Source: Inia geoffrensis (taxonomy: Eukaryota > Chordata > Mammalia > Artiodactyla > Iniidae). From it: 64,000 bases of DNA. Of this stretch, positions 34,266 to 47,985 are shown piece by piece. The notes below the pieces were generated by a model that had not been told where the DNA came from, did not search any database, and saw nothing but the letters and a program-made list of their open reading frames with translations. The position numbers and the translations under genes were made by a program. The stretch is taken from contig CM070910.1 of the NCBI GenBank assembly GCA_036417435.1, forward strand, positions 72,090,784 to 72,154,783, read 5' to 3'. Position 1 is the first letter of the stretch; each line of letters begins with the position of its first letter.

Positions 34266-34875
34266 TCAACATCGCATTTTCAAGGCTCTGGTTTTCTCAC
34301 TGCTTTCGAAAACTCTGAGAACACGGAAGAGCTCCAAAGATACTATCAGTGATACTGTCAGACAAACAACTTCAGGTGTTACATCACAAATTGCATAAAG
34401 TAGTCTACAATAAGACAATCTTTTCTAGTTAAAAAAGAAAAGGTAATTCATCTGGCAATCCAGCTTATTAGCTGAATTTCTATAACTTTCTTGTGCAAAC
34501 AGGGAGAAAAAACCCCCAATTTTTAAACATACATTAGAAATACGGTTCAGTCAGAGTAGCCCCATGAGTTTCGTGTCATACCAAACTTTTTTGGGGGGTT
34601 AGTGGCAGTGTCAGTCATAATTCCAAGTCATACTGAACGGCTGAGGAAGCCAGAGCTGCCGAGCCCAGAGGAGGGGAGATTAATAGGCTGCTGCTCAGCA
34701 TCTGTGTAGACACTGGAAGAGCACCCTGTGCCTGAGGGAGGGACACGTTCAGCCTGGCCTCTGAGGGTGGAACTCCTAGTCACCATGAGTATTCAAGCTG
34801 AAGGCAGATGAACACATGTTCAGGGATGTTATAGAAGGGATTATGGTAAGAGTCAGGGCTGTTCGATGCTTTGTG
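34266..34875. other. No gene seen (34266-34875)
   Basis: Nothing assignable; upstream exons of CYB5R4 were looked for and not found. Confidence 0.45.
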
Positions 34876-35034
34876 ACCCCCTAGAGAGGTGGGAAAGGGA
34901 GGGTGGGAGGGAGGCTCAAGAGGGAGGGCATATGGGGAGATATAAGTATGCATATGGCTGATTCACTTTGTTGTACAGCGAAAACTAACAACATTGTAAA
35001 GCAATTATACTCCGATAAAGATTATATAAAAAAA
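34876..35034 (+). mobile_element. L1 3' end fragment
   Basis: GGGTGGGAGGGAGGCTCAAG, CTGATTCACTTTGTTGTACA, then AAGCAATTATACTCCGATAA and an A-rich tail. Confidence 0.88.
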
Positions 35035-38000
35035 GAATGTAAACAGTAATTACACTCCTGAAAAAAATCTATCCTATGAAATAAAAACATCAATATATAA
35101 AGATTAAAAAAAGGAGGGCTGCAATAAGGGATCTACAAAGTTCTCTGCCAAATCCTCTAAGCTTAGACAAGTAGACACATCCTTTGTATAAAAAATATCT
35201 AAATACCCCAAATAATTCTGTGAGGCAATATTGTACACAGTCATGTGAACATGATTCATTTTTTACTATAAATGTATACGACTTACTGTTTAAGGGTTTC
35301 TTTTCCTCATTATAGTCTGTACAGTGGTTTAGAAAAAAGTTAGGTAAGAATATTGTAACATCAGAGAGAAGATCAGTTAATATTATTGAGTTAAAGATAA
35401 CAGCTCTCTTCTTGAAGGGCTTTCTTCCGAGGCCTGAGGAGAGAAATAAGGCTGATAAACAGATGGCCTATGCTTTAAGTAAGAAATTTCATCTCTGAAG
35501 ACTGCAGGCCATTTCTGCAGGTGTTTGTCTCCCATTTCACTGGGAGTTTTTCCTCCTTCTTTGGAAATTTTTGTTCTAATATCTTGGTTAATTTCTTTAG
35601 AAAGCACATAAAGACCCAAGTTTTGTCCTGGTCATCATATTCTAAATTAGTCAAAACTATCCAAAGTTTATTAGGTTACACTTTATATATGAAACATACA
35701 TATTAACCCAAAGAAAGACACCTTATTATCTTTCCTATCTAGGTGAGCAGTTAAAATGATTAATATTACTCCAAATTTAAATGGTCAAAATGCTGAAAAT
35801 ATGTTAAGACTTTCACTTGTATATCAGTGCAATCAATCATTAGGGGTACAAGCCAGAAAAAAATTTAACGAGTGTTTTCTTTCAGGATGGCAGCCAGCTC
35901 ACAAATCTATATTATATTTTGATCACCACAAGTTTTATAACCATATGTCAAAATAAAATGCTCAGCAAGTTGCCAGAGTTTAAAAAAAAAAAAAGAATAC
36001 AAGCTAACACAAAATATTCAAGTAGTAAACTAAATTGATAGACATTACTTGTTAAGGTGATATCTTGTTTTGTAGAAAAAGAAACCAAAGTACGTATATC
36101 AAATTTTTTATGTTCTGATTTTCAATCAACCAGAGATCCCATAATTACTACCACTTCACTCACATGCCATAAAATACTCATGATTAAGGAGGTCAGATAA
36201 CCATTCTTTTTATTTTCCCCTTTTTACCGAAATAAGTTCATAGCCGAAAGGGATCTTAACAACATACACCAAATTATCATCCGTTTCCCTCATTAAAGGC
36301 TGAAAATCAGAGGTCAAGACTTGAATGAGCCCCACAGCTCTTTAGCAGCAAAGCCAAACTTCATCTCCCCTGAAACTAAGCGCCATTTTTCTTAACATGC
36401 CATTGTGAGAGATAATACTTTCTGAAAAGACACAGGACCTGAAAACCATTTAAATTATGACTCAAAATGAGCTTTGTTTTTCAACTGTCAGATGAAAATC
36501 TAGTCATTAGTTTGCAAGGGATCACTGATGTCCCTGCTTGCTGACTTACTTTCATAAAATTTCATCTGTCTTTGCTACTGCAGTTGTGATCATTTGTTTT
36601 ATCTTAGAACAAATAGCAAACTCACAGTAACATAAGTAAATTAAACTTAGTTTCAGTGTACAACATAGTTGGCAGTTTGATGTATCTCATTTATCATGTA
36701 AAACAACTTGTTTTTATCTAAGAGGCTCACAGATTTTGAAAACTTGTCCCCAGGGAATTTGTTTCTAGGGAAAAAATATGTCATCTCATATGATTACTTC
36801 CTGTCTGATGTGAATTGATTTGAACCTGTCAGAACTTTATGGATCCTGCTAAGTTATTCATTTTTTTCTGAGTCTTTTTTTCTTTAATACAAGAAGTATC
36901 AGTAGGGAGAGGACATCTACCTAAATGATCTAAAATATCTTTAAAACTCTACTAGTGTACTTTTGCAACTCTTTTTGAAAACTGAGTCACAGAAATAAGA
37001 GAGGCTATAATTTTTACTGTTAAGCACATTTACATCAGAGTTACTCTAGGCACATGTGATACTTTCCTCTCTAACAAGAAATCTAACATTCTGTCTTGAT
37101 AACTAATTCCATCATTTGGTTAGCTCCATGGTCAAGAAAATTTGCAGCTTCTTATAATATTGGTTAGACTGCATTACTCTGATCAGAGCCTCTGCTTTCT
37201 GGAAAGGTCAGAGTCCTTTAGAAGGCTGGAGCTGTGATCTATCAGCACTCAACTCTTCTTTGGTAAGAGGGCTGGAGACAATTTTTAATTGTGACCCCAA
37301 TCTAGTTTACCTCTTCTAAGTGGAGCCACAGAAGTATCCCCTGGGATGAGGAAAGTTAAAAAAACAAGCAAGCAAACAAACAAACAAACCCTGTCTTACT
37401 AGTATACTCATTCATTTAACAAATACCTGTTGACCATCAACTTAATAGAGATAGTGACACAATATGAAATCCTTTGGATAAAAAGTTAGGAAAATACGAC
37501 TATATGTTCAGTTTGCTTATACATGCGTAAACGTGATTTGGAAGGATACACAATAACACGGTTACCTGCATCTGTGCACAGGAGGGAAAAGGGTAGGTGG
37601 GAGACAAAGGTATGACCATGGCACTTCTCATTCTGGAATCATGTGAATGTATTACTGAAAAAATTAAATAAACTAAATTGAAAACTTCAATATGGTCTTT
37701 TCAATATGATATGATAAATGTTTTAAAAGAGATATATAGAAGTTGGTATGGAAGCACAGGGATGAGGGAGGGAATTGTTACTTGGAATTTGAAAGGACTT
37801 CATTGAGGAAATAGTATTTTAGCTACATTTTGAAAATATGTATGCATTTGTCAGGAGGCCCTGAACGAAAACATTCTAGGAAGACAAACGCTGCACTTTT
37901 ATATCTGAATGTCATATTTATCCATAGCTACATACCCCAACTTCCTTTCTCACTCCAAAAGGCCAATGTCAAGTAACCATCAGAAAGGAGCTCCATCTTA

Positions 38001-38700
38001 TTACCAGGGATCTTAGTCACAAAATCCAAAGTGTGCCATTCCATGTTCCCTTTGCTGCTTTGCCTGGCCAGAAGACTCCCTGGTTCTCTACAATGTGTTT
38101 AATAACCATTTTTCTCTAGAAATTCTTCCTCATCTCTAAAGAGAATTAACTCTTTATAACACAACTGAGGCCTAATTCTTGGCTTTGTTTCCAAAGTCAT
38201 AAACTCATTTCTCAAATTCTATAAAATTTAATAATTTATGTATTTCTAAACTATCCTTCTCTTTTACTCTCCTTAATTTATCTTTGTAAGTATCTTATGA
38301 ATCATCTTCAAATTTTGTACATCTCTCAAACTTCAAGGCCCAGAAGTTAACTCCTTATCCTAGAAGTAGTCTCTAGCAGAATTAAAATAAAGGTTTAATA
38401 GTTCAAACACATACTCTGAAAAATTCCAGGATTAAAAAGTTCTAAAAGTACCAGAGTATATAGTTACTTATTCCTGGTCAGATTTTCTCTCCACGATTCA
38501 TTTAACTAATCACAGCAAATACTGCATTTTTAGAAGTTTGTATTTTCTGTTTTCAAGGCTATACTTGTCATTTTTTATTCAATTCTCCAATTTATTAGTT
38601 ATTTTCTACTCTTGTCCTATCCTCAGAGGGATTAACCATTCCTTCCTTATTTGGTATTACCTATACACAAATATACATATGTTCAAAAATCATTTTTCAG
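35035..38700. other. Long stretch without recognised gene
   Basis: AT-rich; contains a (CAAA)n simple repeat at about 37366-37390. No exon of CYB5R4 or of another gene could be supported. Confidence 0.45.
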
Positions 38701-38846
38701 GACTTCCCTGGTGGTCCAGTGGCTAAGATTCCATGCTCCCAGTACAGGGGGTCTGGGTTTGATCCCACATGCCGCAACTAAAGATCCCGTGTGCTGCAAC
38801 TAAGACCCGACACGGCCAAATAAATAAATTAATTAATTTAAAAAAA
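38701..38846 (+). mobile_element. CHR-2 type short SINE
   Basis: GACTTCCCTGGTGGTCCAGT start, CCCGTGTGCTGCAACTAAGA, AATAAATAAATTAATTAA tail. Confidence 0.93.
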
Positions 38847-39369
38847 CCACTTTAAAAACAATCATTTCTCTCTGAAAACAAAATAAATACTAACTTAAAC
38901 CAAACATTGGCCAGTCACAATCATACAGCAAGACCTACTTTCTGCTGAGGCCTGCATCTGCCCCCTGACCAGGGACTTCTCACCCCCCATTTTTAATTAC
39001 CTGTCCCTTATATCTTTATGGCAGGAATCACTCAGACAGTGGGACCTATAGCACAAAAACAAATGAAGGCAACCTGGGTGAGAAAGCAAATCTGCTCAGC
39101 CAGTAAAGTCCACTTCATCATGATACCTGCCCCTTTCTCTCCACTAGTAACTGTCTTGCTTCCCCCATACTGAGCCTCTGAGCTTGTGTTCTGTCCACCC
39201 ACTTGAGCCCTGAAGTGTCCCCATTTTATCAATAAGGAAATGGTAGCTCCTAGAAGAGGGAGTTTTGACTGACTATACAGAAGCTGACCTCCCAGCTGGC
39301 AGCCAGCCCACTCAATTAGTGATGCCACTAATACCATCATTTTTAAGAATAAAAAACTAATTCATATAT
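38847..39369. other. No gene seen (38847-39369)
   Basis: A 102-codon minus-strand open frame (39032-39340) matches no family I know and shows no splice context. Confidence 0.4.
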
Positions 39370-39592
39370 GAGGGTTTCTCCATGTCAGCACTAGGATCAT
39401 TTGGGGCTGGATGATTCTTCGTCGTGGGAGTGTGTCCTGTGCCTTGTAGGGTATTTAGCAGCACCCCTGACCTCTCCTCTACCCACGGGAATGCCAGTAG
39501 CATCTAGTTCAGCGCTGACAACCAAATCATCTCCAGACATTGCCAAATGTCCACTGGGGAGCAAACTCAACCCAGGTTAAGAACCACTGGCA
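39370..39592 (-). mobile_element. MER5A-like hAT-Charlie element
   Basis: CAGACATTGCCAAATGTCCA, GGAATGCCAGTAGCATCTAG and ending AAGAACCACTGG, the reverse of the MER5A terminus. Confidence 0.88.
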
Positions 39593-39959
39593 TATACCAA
39601 AGAGAAATAAATTATCTGAAAGAAGATAACTTTAATGAGGTAATTTTCTACCTTACAAAAGGAAGCACCCAGGATTTCTCTCAATGGTGGGCTTCTCCTA
39701 TTAAATAACTGTAGCCTTTAAGGAAGGTACATATACCTACAAGTCTCAGGATCTTCCTTTTTAAACTGAGGGTGTTAGAACAGCTCTAAATCCCTCTTCC
39801 ACCTCAAAAGTATTCTACTGATCTATGGTTCTAAGTGCTTTACAGTCAGCAAGTGTTTGTGAAAACTAAAAACATAAAGTATTAGAAACCATGATAAAAC
39901 AATGAGGAAATTAAGAAGAAACATTCCTGACACTGGGCTATGTCATTAGAAAATGTGAC

Positions 39960-41603
39960 TATTTTATGGAATGGCCATCATTAAAAACTCTACAAATAAC
40001 GAATGCTGGAGAGGAGAGGATGTGGAGAAAAGGGAACCCTCCTACGCTGTGGGTAGGAATGTAAACTGGTGCAGCCACTATGGAAAACAGTATGGAGGTT
40101 CCCCAGAAAACTAACAGTAGAGCTACCATATGATCCAGCAATCCCGCTCCTGGGCATATATCTGGATATCATCTGACACCGGTCAGAATGGCCATCATCA
40201 AAAAATCTAGAAACAATAAATGCTGGAGAGGGTGTGGAGAAAAGGGAACACTCTTGCACTGCTGGTGGGAATGTGAATTGGTTCAGCCACTATGGAGAAC
40301 AGTATGGAGGTTCCTTAAAAAGCTACAAATAGAACTACCATACAACCCAGCAATCCCACTACTGGGCATATACCCTGAGAAAACCATAATTCAAAACGAG
40401 TCATGTACCAAAATGTTCATTGCAGCTCTATTTACAATAGCCAGGAGATGGAAACAACCTAAGTGTCCATCAACGGATGAATGGATAAAGAAGATGTGGC
40501 ACATATATACAATGGAATATTAATCAGCCATAAAAAGAAACAAAATTGAGTTATTTGTAGTGAGGTGGATGGACCTAGAGTCTGTCATATAGAGTGAAGT
40601 AAGTCAGAAAGAGAAAAAAAAATACTGTATGCTAACACATATATATGGAATCTAAGGGAAAAATAAGGTCATGAAGAACTTGGGGTAAGGTGGGAATAAA
40701 GATACAGACCTACTAGAGAATGGACTTGAGGATATGGGGAGGGGGAAGGGTAAGCTGTGACAAAGTGAGAGAGTGGCACGGACATATATACATTACCAAA
40801 TGTAAAATAGATAGCTAGTGGGAAGCAGCCGCATGGCACAGGGAGATCAGCTCGGTGCTTTGTGACCACCTAGAAGGGTGGGATAGGGAGGGTGGGAGGG
40901 AGGGAGACACAAGAGGGAAGAGATATGGGAACATATGTATATGTATTACTGATTCACTTTGTTATAAAGCAGAAACTAACACACCATTGTAAAGTAATTA
41001 TACTCCAATAAAGATGTTAAGAAAAAAAAGATGCATGCATCCCTATGTTCACAGCAGCACTATTCACAATAGACAAGACATGGAAACAACCTAAATATCC
41101 ATCGAGAGATGAGTGGATAAAGAAGATGTACATATATACAATGGAATATTACTCAGCCATAAGAAAGAACGAAGTAATACCATTTGCAGCAACATGGATG
41201 GACTTAGAAATTATCATACTAAGTGAAGTAAGCCAGAACAAGAAAGACAAATACCATATGATATCACTTATATGTGGAGTCTAAAATATGACACAAATGA
41301 ACCTATCTATGAAACACAAAAAGACTCCTAGAGAACAGACTGGTGGTTGCCAAGAGGAAGGGGGTGGGAGAGGGATGGAGTGGGAGGTTGGGTTTAGCAG
41401 ATGGAAGCTTTTATATATAGAACTGGATAAACCACAAGGTCCTACTGTACAGCACAGAGTACTATATTCAATATCCTATGATAACTCATAATGGAAAAGA
41501 ATATTAAAAAAAGAATGTGTGTATATATATAACTAAATCACTTTTCTGTACAGCAGAAATTAACACAATATTGTAAATCAACTATATTTCAATAAAAAAT
41601 ATA
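39960..41603 (+). mobile_element. Nested L1s: younger L1 3' end inside an older L1
   Basis: Outer older L1: 39960-40170 (GGAGAGGAGAGGATGTGGAG, ...GGGCATATATCTGG) resuming at about 41030 (ATGTTCACAGCAGCACTATT) to the 3' end at 41603. Inner younger L1: 40171 (ACACCGGTCAGAATGGCC...) to 41029 (AATAAAGATGTTAAG plus A tract). The inner copy keeps 111 open codons of ORF2 (40188-40523) before a TAA in the conserved MEY(Y) segment. About 25 bp expected between the two outer pieces is missing, suggesting a small deletion at insertion. Confidence 0.88.
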
Positions 41604-41654
41604 TATAAAGAAAATGTGACTATTTAAAAAATATATTAAAAATTTAAGAGTACA

Positions 41655-41965
41655 TTTATGATCTGGAACAGTGCCGTCCAGAAGAAATATAATGCAAGCC
41701 ACAAATATAATTTAAAATTTTCTAATAACCACATTAACAATGTACAAAGAAACAGGTCAAATTAATTTTAATAATATATTTTTACTTAATGCAACATATC
41801 CAGAATCTTGTCATTTCAGCATATAATTAATGTAAAGTTATGAGATATTTTACATTCTTTTTTTCATCCTAAGTCTTGAAATGCAGTATTTTACGCTTGT
41901 AGCACATCTCAATTTGGAGAGTATTTCCATACTCAATAGCAGCCACATGTGGCCAGTGGCTATAA
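41655..41965. mobile_element. hAT-Charlie-type non-autonomous element
   Basis: CAGTGCCGTCCAGAAGAAAT start and AGCCACATGTGGCCAGTGGC near the end, with an AT-rich middle, match the mammalian hAT MER layout. Exact family not stated. Confidence 0.75.
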
Positions 41966-43339
41966 TAATGACAGCAAAGGACTCAAAAAAGGGCAAAAAG
42001 AACATTCGTCATCTTTGCCAGAGAATGAAGTGTTCCACATAAATAATCAGTAACTGAAGCTCACCTTTTCAAGCAAAGTTTCTCCCTTTATTCACTATCG
42101 ATATCTTTCTAAAGCACAATACAAACCACAATACTTTTTAAACAAAGGATTATGAAAAAACCCACTGATTCTTCTGTTGATAAGGACCCACTAATATTAT
42201 GTGTTTTATATTCTGACAGTGTTAGCTCTCCTGTCTTCTTCCCAGATACCACTCCTACCTTAGAAGCCAGTAGATAAATGGAAAACAGTCCTCCCAGGAC
42301 TGCTCAGCTGTGGGGATGCCTACAAAATGCTACTTCTGGCTCCTCCCTGCACTGGGGTCTGGCAGGTCACCCCACCTAAAAGATGGTGTCAAGGATCTCA
42401 TATTGAAAGAAGCCCATATATAACATTTCTCTTCAGTATATCCATCACCCCCGCAACCCCCTATAAATCCTCATGTCAGCAAGTCTCCACTTACTGTTTC
42501 CACTTCGTCTCTGTTTTCATCCTCTATTCCTACTTAATCTGTTTTCATCCTCTATTCCCACTTCATCTCTGTTTACACCTCTGTTCCCATTTCATCTAGA
42601 AGCTGTAGTTGTGGAGCGAACATAGTCACTAGTTTGCTACAGTTAACAGTTTACTGCCTGTTGTCTCAGTGTAACTACTAATAGAGGCTCCATTCATTCT
42701 CCAATCTGCCCCAGTTTGGACAGTTACATGGTCCCCCCATCTAATGGTCTCTATCCTTAAGTCTCAAGCCAGCAGACTTCAAGGATCAATCTCTGCCTAT
42801 ACACGAAAGGCATAGGAGGTACTGTTAAAACAACATTCACTTTAATTATCATGAACTTTCTTGACACATTAAACCTTTTTCTTTAGTTACTTTGTCCCTT
42901 TTATATGATCTACTAGTTCTGGTTAGCTTGGAGTTCAGACTGTATCTTGCTGGATCTTAAGTCTCTACTGTTCCAAAAACCCGATCCATTTGCTTGCAGT
43001 CAACAACTTTCCTGATTTGTAAAATTCTTGTCTTTGCTTCCTAATGCCTTGCAAGTTCTCTCACATCACTACCTGCTACTGGCCTCATCCTAGCAACACA
43101 CTTATAATCCAAAAAGGCTTTATAGTGAAACAGAGATCCATAAACATGTTCTCACATTCCCTGTCAAAAATAATGATAATACTTAATTTTTCCCAGAAGC
43201 AGAGCCATGGTAAGACACATGGTGATAATTATAGGGATACAAAGGAATAGAAAATGTAAGCAGCCTCAGTATTGTAGGAGATGAGGGGCAAAACTAGCCA
43301 CCACAGCAATAACCACTTCTACTATTCCCACCACCTGTT
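41966..43339. other. No gene seen (41966-43339)
   Basis: Apart from the minisatellite at 42496-42597, nothing recognised. Confidence 0.45.
42496..42597. repeat. Pyrimidine-rich minisatellite, about 29-bp unit
   Basis: TTTTCATCCTCTATTCC(T/C) ACTT(A/C)ATCT-type units, about 3.5 imperfect copies. Confidence 0.85.
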
Positions 43340-43480
43340 TCTTCTAATGCATCAGGTGGTTAGCAAACATCGTTTAATCCTCACAATGACCTTGGGATGT
43401 TTCATTCTTAGACCCCATTTCACTGCTGAGCAAAAAACACTCACATCTGTTAATTGATGCTGAAGATCTACAGCTCATGA
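43340..43480. mobile_element. MIR-like fragment
   Basis: TTTAATCCTCACAATGACCT, CCCCATTTCACTGCTGAG pattern; diverged. Confidence 0.55.
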
Positions 43481-43779
43481 GTGTAATTTGAGGTGGAGAA
43501 GAGATCTGAAGCCATGTTAGTTTCTATGAAACTTGTGCTCTTTCTATGGATCATGATGCCTCAGGAAAAAATCCCAGGGTCAGAGACAGTGTGAAAAAGG
43601 AAACTTCTAATTTATGAATACACAGTATCTCAGAGTCCATTTCTCATTCTGGATAAGAAATATGTTTGCACTTCCCTGAACCAGGTGGTGAGAAGGAGAA
43701 GGAATATTCATTATGGGTTAGTTCTTCACCATTAGGATTTAGTCAGAAATCCCAGTTTCCTCAACCCTTCTGATTTTGG

Positions 43780-44560
43780 TTTCATAAATCTGTTTGTTTG
43801 TTTTTGTTAGTCTTAACTACCCATATTTCATCCTTGTTACTGAATGACTTTACGTTGTCAGTCGTTTTCCCTCAGAACTTCCAAGATACTGCTCTCTTTG
43901 TCTCCTATTGATGTTCTAGTAAATTAGCAGTAACAGCTAGTAAATTACACTAGTAAATTAGCTGTCAATTTACTAATCACTTGTTTGTTAGTAAACCTAT
44001 CTCTCTCTGGCTATTGTCTTTGGTGTTCTGCAGTTTTAGCATGAATAGTCTGTGTGCATTTCTTTTTATTTATCTTGATTGGGGATTTGCTGAACTTGCT
44101 AAATCTGAGATTTGTGATTTAGAAATTCTGGAAAAGTCTCAGCCATTCAGATGTTGCCTCTTCCTCATTCTCACTACTACTTCCTTCTGGAAATCTGATA
44201 TCAAGTGTTAGATCTTATTGCTCTATCCTCTGCATCTCTTGCATATTTTTCTATCATTTTGTTTCTATGCACCATGTTCTGTTCGACGTCTGCTGCTCAG
44301 TCTGGCAGTTCACTCAACTCTTCTACTACGTCTAAACTCTAACTATTCATGCTATGCACTTTTTAATCTCACCAGCTCCATTTTTCATTTCTAGGAGTTC
44401 TAATTTTTTTCAGTTTTACATGATTATTTTAGCAGTCTCTTGCTTTACTCATGTTACCAATTCATTCTCATTTTCGTAATCACTTTAAACATAATTATTT
44501 TTATTCATAATTATTTTTATAATTACTTGTACACAAATAATAAAGTCCAAGGGGTGAAAT
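43780..44560 (-). mobile_element. Probable ancient LINE remnant
   Basis: GATTGGGGATTTGCTGAACT, TTCCTTCTGGAAATCTGATA and TTTCTAGGAGTTCTAATT resemble ancient mammalian L1 antisense text. Strongly diverged, limits uncertain. Confidence 0.5.
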
Positions 44561-45610
44561 TCTGCTTTTGTTTCTGCTGACTTGCTTCCTCAAGTGTTGT
44601 TTAATTTTTCTACTGTACACTAATAACTGGTGATGTGTCCCTGTGGGAATTTTAAGGGTTTTAGGTTGAAAGTTTGTTCCACCATTAAAAATGTGTACAT
44701 AAATCTGCCAAGCAGGCAGGTAAACCAGTAATGGGAGACCACTGTATTCCTCGTTTTGAGGTTTCTAAGACCACATAGGTGGTATATATATTTGAATTCC
44801 CAACTCTTACATGCGCAAGACTGTGGTTACAAATTCTCAAAGGAGATTTCTCTTTCCTCTCCTCCATCACCTCATAAACAAGGTCAAGGCAGACTATCCT
44901 GACATCTCCCTTTGTTGCTGCACAGATTTCTTTTCAAGCCTTCCCATTTCACTGATCATATAGACTTCAAGAGTCAAGCCATAGGCAGGGATCTCAGCTC
45001 CACCTCCCTGCCTTTACAGACCCAAGATCCGGTCTCCCATTTCCTATGTGACCATTAAAATTCCCATGTGGCTCTACGTTCCAAGTATCTGATAAGTGCT
45101 TTGGGGAAATGGAGGCATCAGAACTAGCTTATCATCCTGGGCCGCCGCGTCTAGCACCCCCTCCTTTTTTTTTAAATTAAATATCTGGGGACTTCCTTGT
45201 GGAATCTGCTCATTTTAAACGGTGTTTGCCGTATCTGATGAAACATTTTGAAGATTATCTGTCTTTCATTTCCAGGGAGGAAGGAAGGAAACGGGAAAAG
45301 TTCTTTTATTAATTTCATGTCTCCTATGACACAGAAACCTAAGGAGCTGGCACACTTTCTGACCACACTGAACGGTATTGCAGAGAAGCACATGACCTTT
45401 AGTACTGGACTGTGTAAACAAGATATGTAATGTTCAGGATGAGGTAAAATTAGTCAGTTAGAAGTTTTCGTTAAGAACATGGCCCATGCTGGCAGTGAAT
45501 AGGTGAACTCAGGAGCAAGTAAGAGAAGGAAGGGATTTGTTTACGAAAGTAAACTGGTTTGGAAGAACTGCCAGACACTAAAGTTAAAACTAGTTTGCTT
45601 TTGGTATACA
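44561..45610. other. No gene seen (44561-45610)
   Basis: Contains a T-run and GGGGACTTCCTTGTGG (about 45187), which resembles a SINE head without a body. No coding feature supported. Confidence 0.4.
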
Positions 45611-47985
45611 CGCAGACCTTGTTTTATTGTGCTTTGGTTTACTGCACTTCACGGATACCGCGTTTTTAAAAATTGAAGGTTTGGGGCAACCCTGCATTAA
45701 ACAAGTCTATTGGTGCCATTTTTCCAACCACATTTGCTCGCTTCATGATTCTAGGGCACGTTTTGGTAATTCTGGTAATATTTCAAAGTTTTTCATCATT
45801 ATTGTATTTGTTATGGTGATCTATGAGCAGTGATCTGATGTTACCATTGTAATTATTTTGAGACACCACAAACTGCACCCACATAAGACTGCAAATTCAA
45901 TCTATAAATATGTGTGATCTGACTCCTCCATCAACTGGCCATTTCTTGATCTCTCTTCCTCTCCTTGGGCCTCCCTATTCCCTAAGACACAACAATCTGA
46001 AATTAGGCCCATTAATATAACCCTACAATGGCCTCTAAGTGTTCAAGTGAATGGAAGAGTCCCATGACTCTCCCTTTAAATCAAAAACTAGAAATGATTA
46101 GGCTTAGTGAGGAAGGCATGTCAAAAGCCAAGACAGTCTGAAAGCTAGGCCTCTTATACCAAACAGTCGGCCAAAGTGTGAATGCAAAGGGAAAATTCTT
46201 GAAGGAAATCAAAAGTGCTACTCCAGGAAAGCAAAACAGCCTTACTGCTGACATGGAGAAAGTTTTAGTGATCTGGATAGAAGACTAAACCAGCCACGAC
46301 ATTCCCTTCAGCCAAAGCCTAACTCAGAGCAAGACCCTAATCTCTTCAATTCTATGAAGGTCGAGAGAGGAGAGGAAGGTACAGAAGAAAAGTATGAAGC
46401 TAGCAGAGGTTGGTTCATGAAGTTTAAGGAGAGAAGCCGTCTCTATAACATCAAAGTTCACAGTGAAGCAGCAAGAGCTGATGTAGAAGCTCTAGCATGT
46501 TATCCAGAAGATCTAGGAAGATAATTCATGAGTGTGGCTACACTAAACAACAGATTTTCAGTGTAGATGAAACAGCCTTCTACTGGAAGAAGATGCCATC
46601 TAGGATCTTCATAGCTAGAGAGGAGAAGTCAATGCCTGGCTTCAATGCTTCAAAGGACAGGCTGACTCTCTTGTTAGGGGCTGATGCAGCTGCTGACTTG
46701 AAGTTGAAGCCAGGGCTCACTTAACCATTCTGAAAAATTTAGGGCCCTTAAGAACTATGCTAAATCTACTCTGCCTGTGCTCTATAACTGGAATAATAAA
46801 GCACATCTGTTTATAATATGGTTTACTGAATATTTTAACCCCACTGTTGAAAACTACTGCTCATAAAAGAAAGATTCCTTTCAAAATATTACTGCTCACT
46901 GACAGTGCACCTGGTCACCCAGGATGTCTGATGGAGAAGTTCAATGAGATTCATGTTGTTTTCAGGCCTGCTGACACAACATCCATTCTGCGGCCTGTGG
47001 ATCAAGGAGTCATTTAGATTTTCAAGTCTTATTATTTAAAAAGTACATTTTGTAAGGCTATAGCTGCCACAGATAGTGACTTCCGTGATGGATCTGGGCA
47101 AAGTCAATTGAAAACCCTCTGGAAAAGAGTCATTATTCTAGATGCCATCAAGAACATTCCTGATTCATGGGAACAGGTCAAAATATCAACAATAACAGGA
47201 GATTGGAAGAAGTTGATTCTAACCCTCCTGGATGACTTTGAGCGGTTCAAGACTTCCGTGGAGGAAGTAATTGCAGTCATGGTAGAAACAGCAAGAGAAC
47301 TGGAATTAGAGGTGGAGCTTGAAGATGTGACTGACTTGCTACAATTTCATGATAAAACTTGAATAGATGAGGAGTTGCTTCTTATGGATGAGAAAAGAAA
47401 GTGGTTCCTGAGATGGAATCTACTCCTGGTGCAGATGCTGTTAAGACTGTTGAAATGACAACAAAGAATTTAGAATAGTACAGAAACTTAGCTGATAAAG
47501 CAGCAGCAGCGTTTGAGAGGACTGACTGATTTTGAAAGAAGTTCTACTGTGGGTAAAATGCTACCAAACAGGTCTGCATTCTACAGAAAAATCGTCATGA
47601 AAGGAAGAATCAATCAACGTGGCAAACTTCACTGCTGTCTTATCTTAAGAAGTTGCCATGGTTACCCCAATTTTAGCAGCCACCACCCTGCTCAGTCAGC
47701 AGCCGTCAGCATCAAGACAAGACCCTCCATCAGCAGAAAGATTGACTCTCTGAAGGCTCAGATGATGGTTAGCTTTTCTCAGTAACAAAGTGTCTTTAAG
47801 TTAAGGTATATACATTGCTTTTTCAGACATACTGCTATTGCACATTTAATAGGCTGGAGTAGAGTGTAAACATAACTTTTATGTGCACTGGGAAACCAAA
47901 AAATTCATGTGACTTGCTTTACTTCAATATTTGCATTATAACAGTGATCTGGAACTGAACCTGCAATACTTCTGAAGTATGCCTG
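45611..47985 (+). mobile_element. Tigger1 DNA transposon, nearly full length, dead transposase
   Basis: About 2.38 kb, with left-end text GTTTTATTGTGCTTTG and right-end GAAGTATGCCTG matching Tigger1 termini. The transposase reads from ATG at 46028 (MASKCSSEW...) but meets TGA at 46139-46141 and several further stops and small deletions. Open pieces: 46497-46724 ([14 protein letters not shown], with the first catalytic Asp near 46566) and 47108-47362. The second Asp (ILLLTDSAPGHP, near 46899) and third (VDQGVI, near 46997) of the DDE/D triad are still readable. It is a pogo-superfamily (Tc1/mariner) element with CENP-B-like transposase. Confidence 0.95.

Noticed and set aside
40188..40523. 111-codon open frame as a host gene
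   Set aside because: L1 ORF2 C-terminus of the inner nested L1.
46497..47362. Possible domesticated CENP-B/jerky-like gene
   Set aside because: Frames are interrupted by many stops and deletions within a complete Tigger1 with its ends; no sign of selection for coding.
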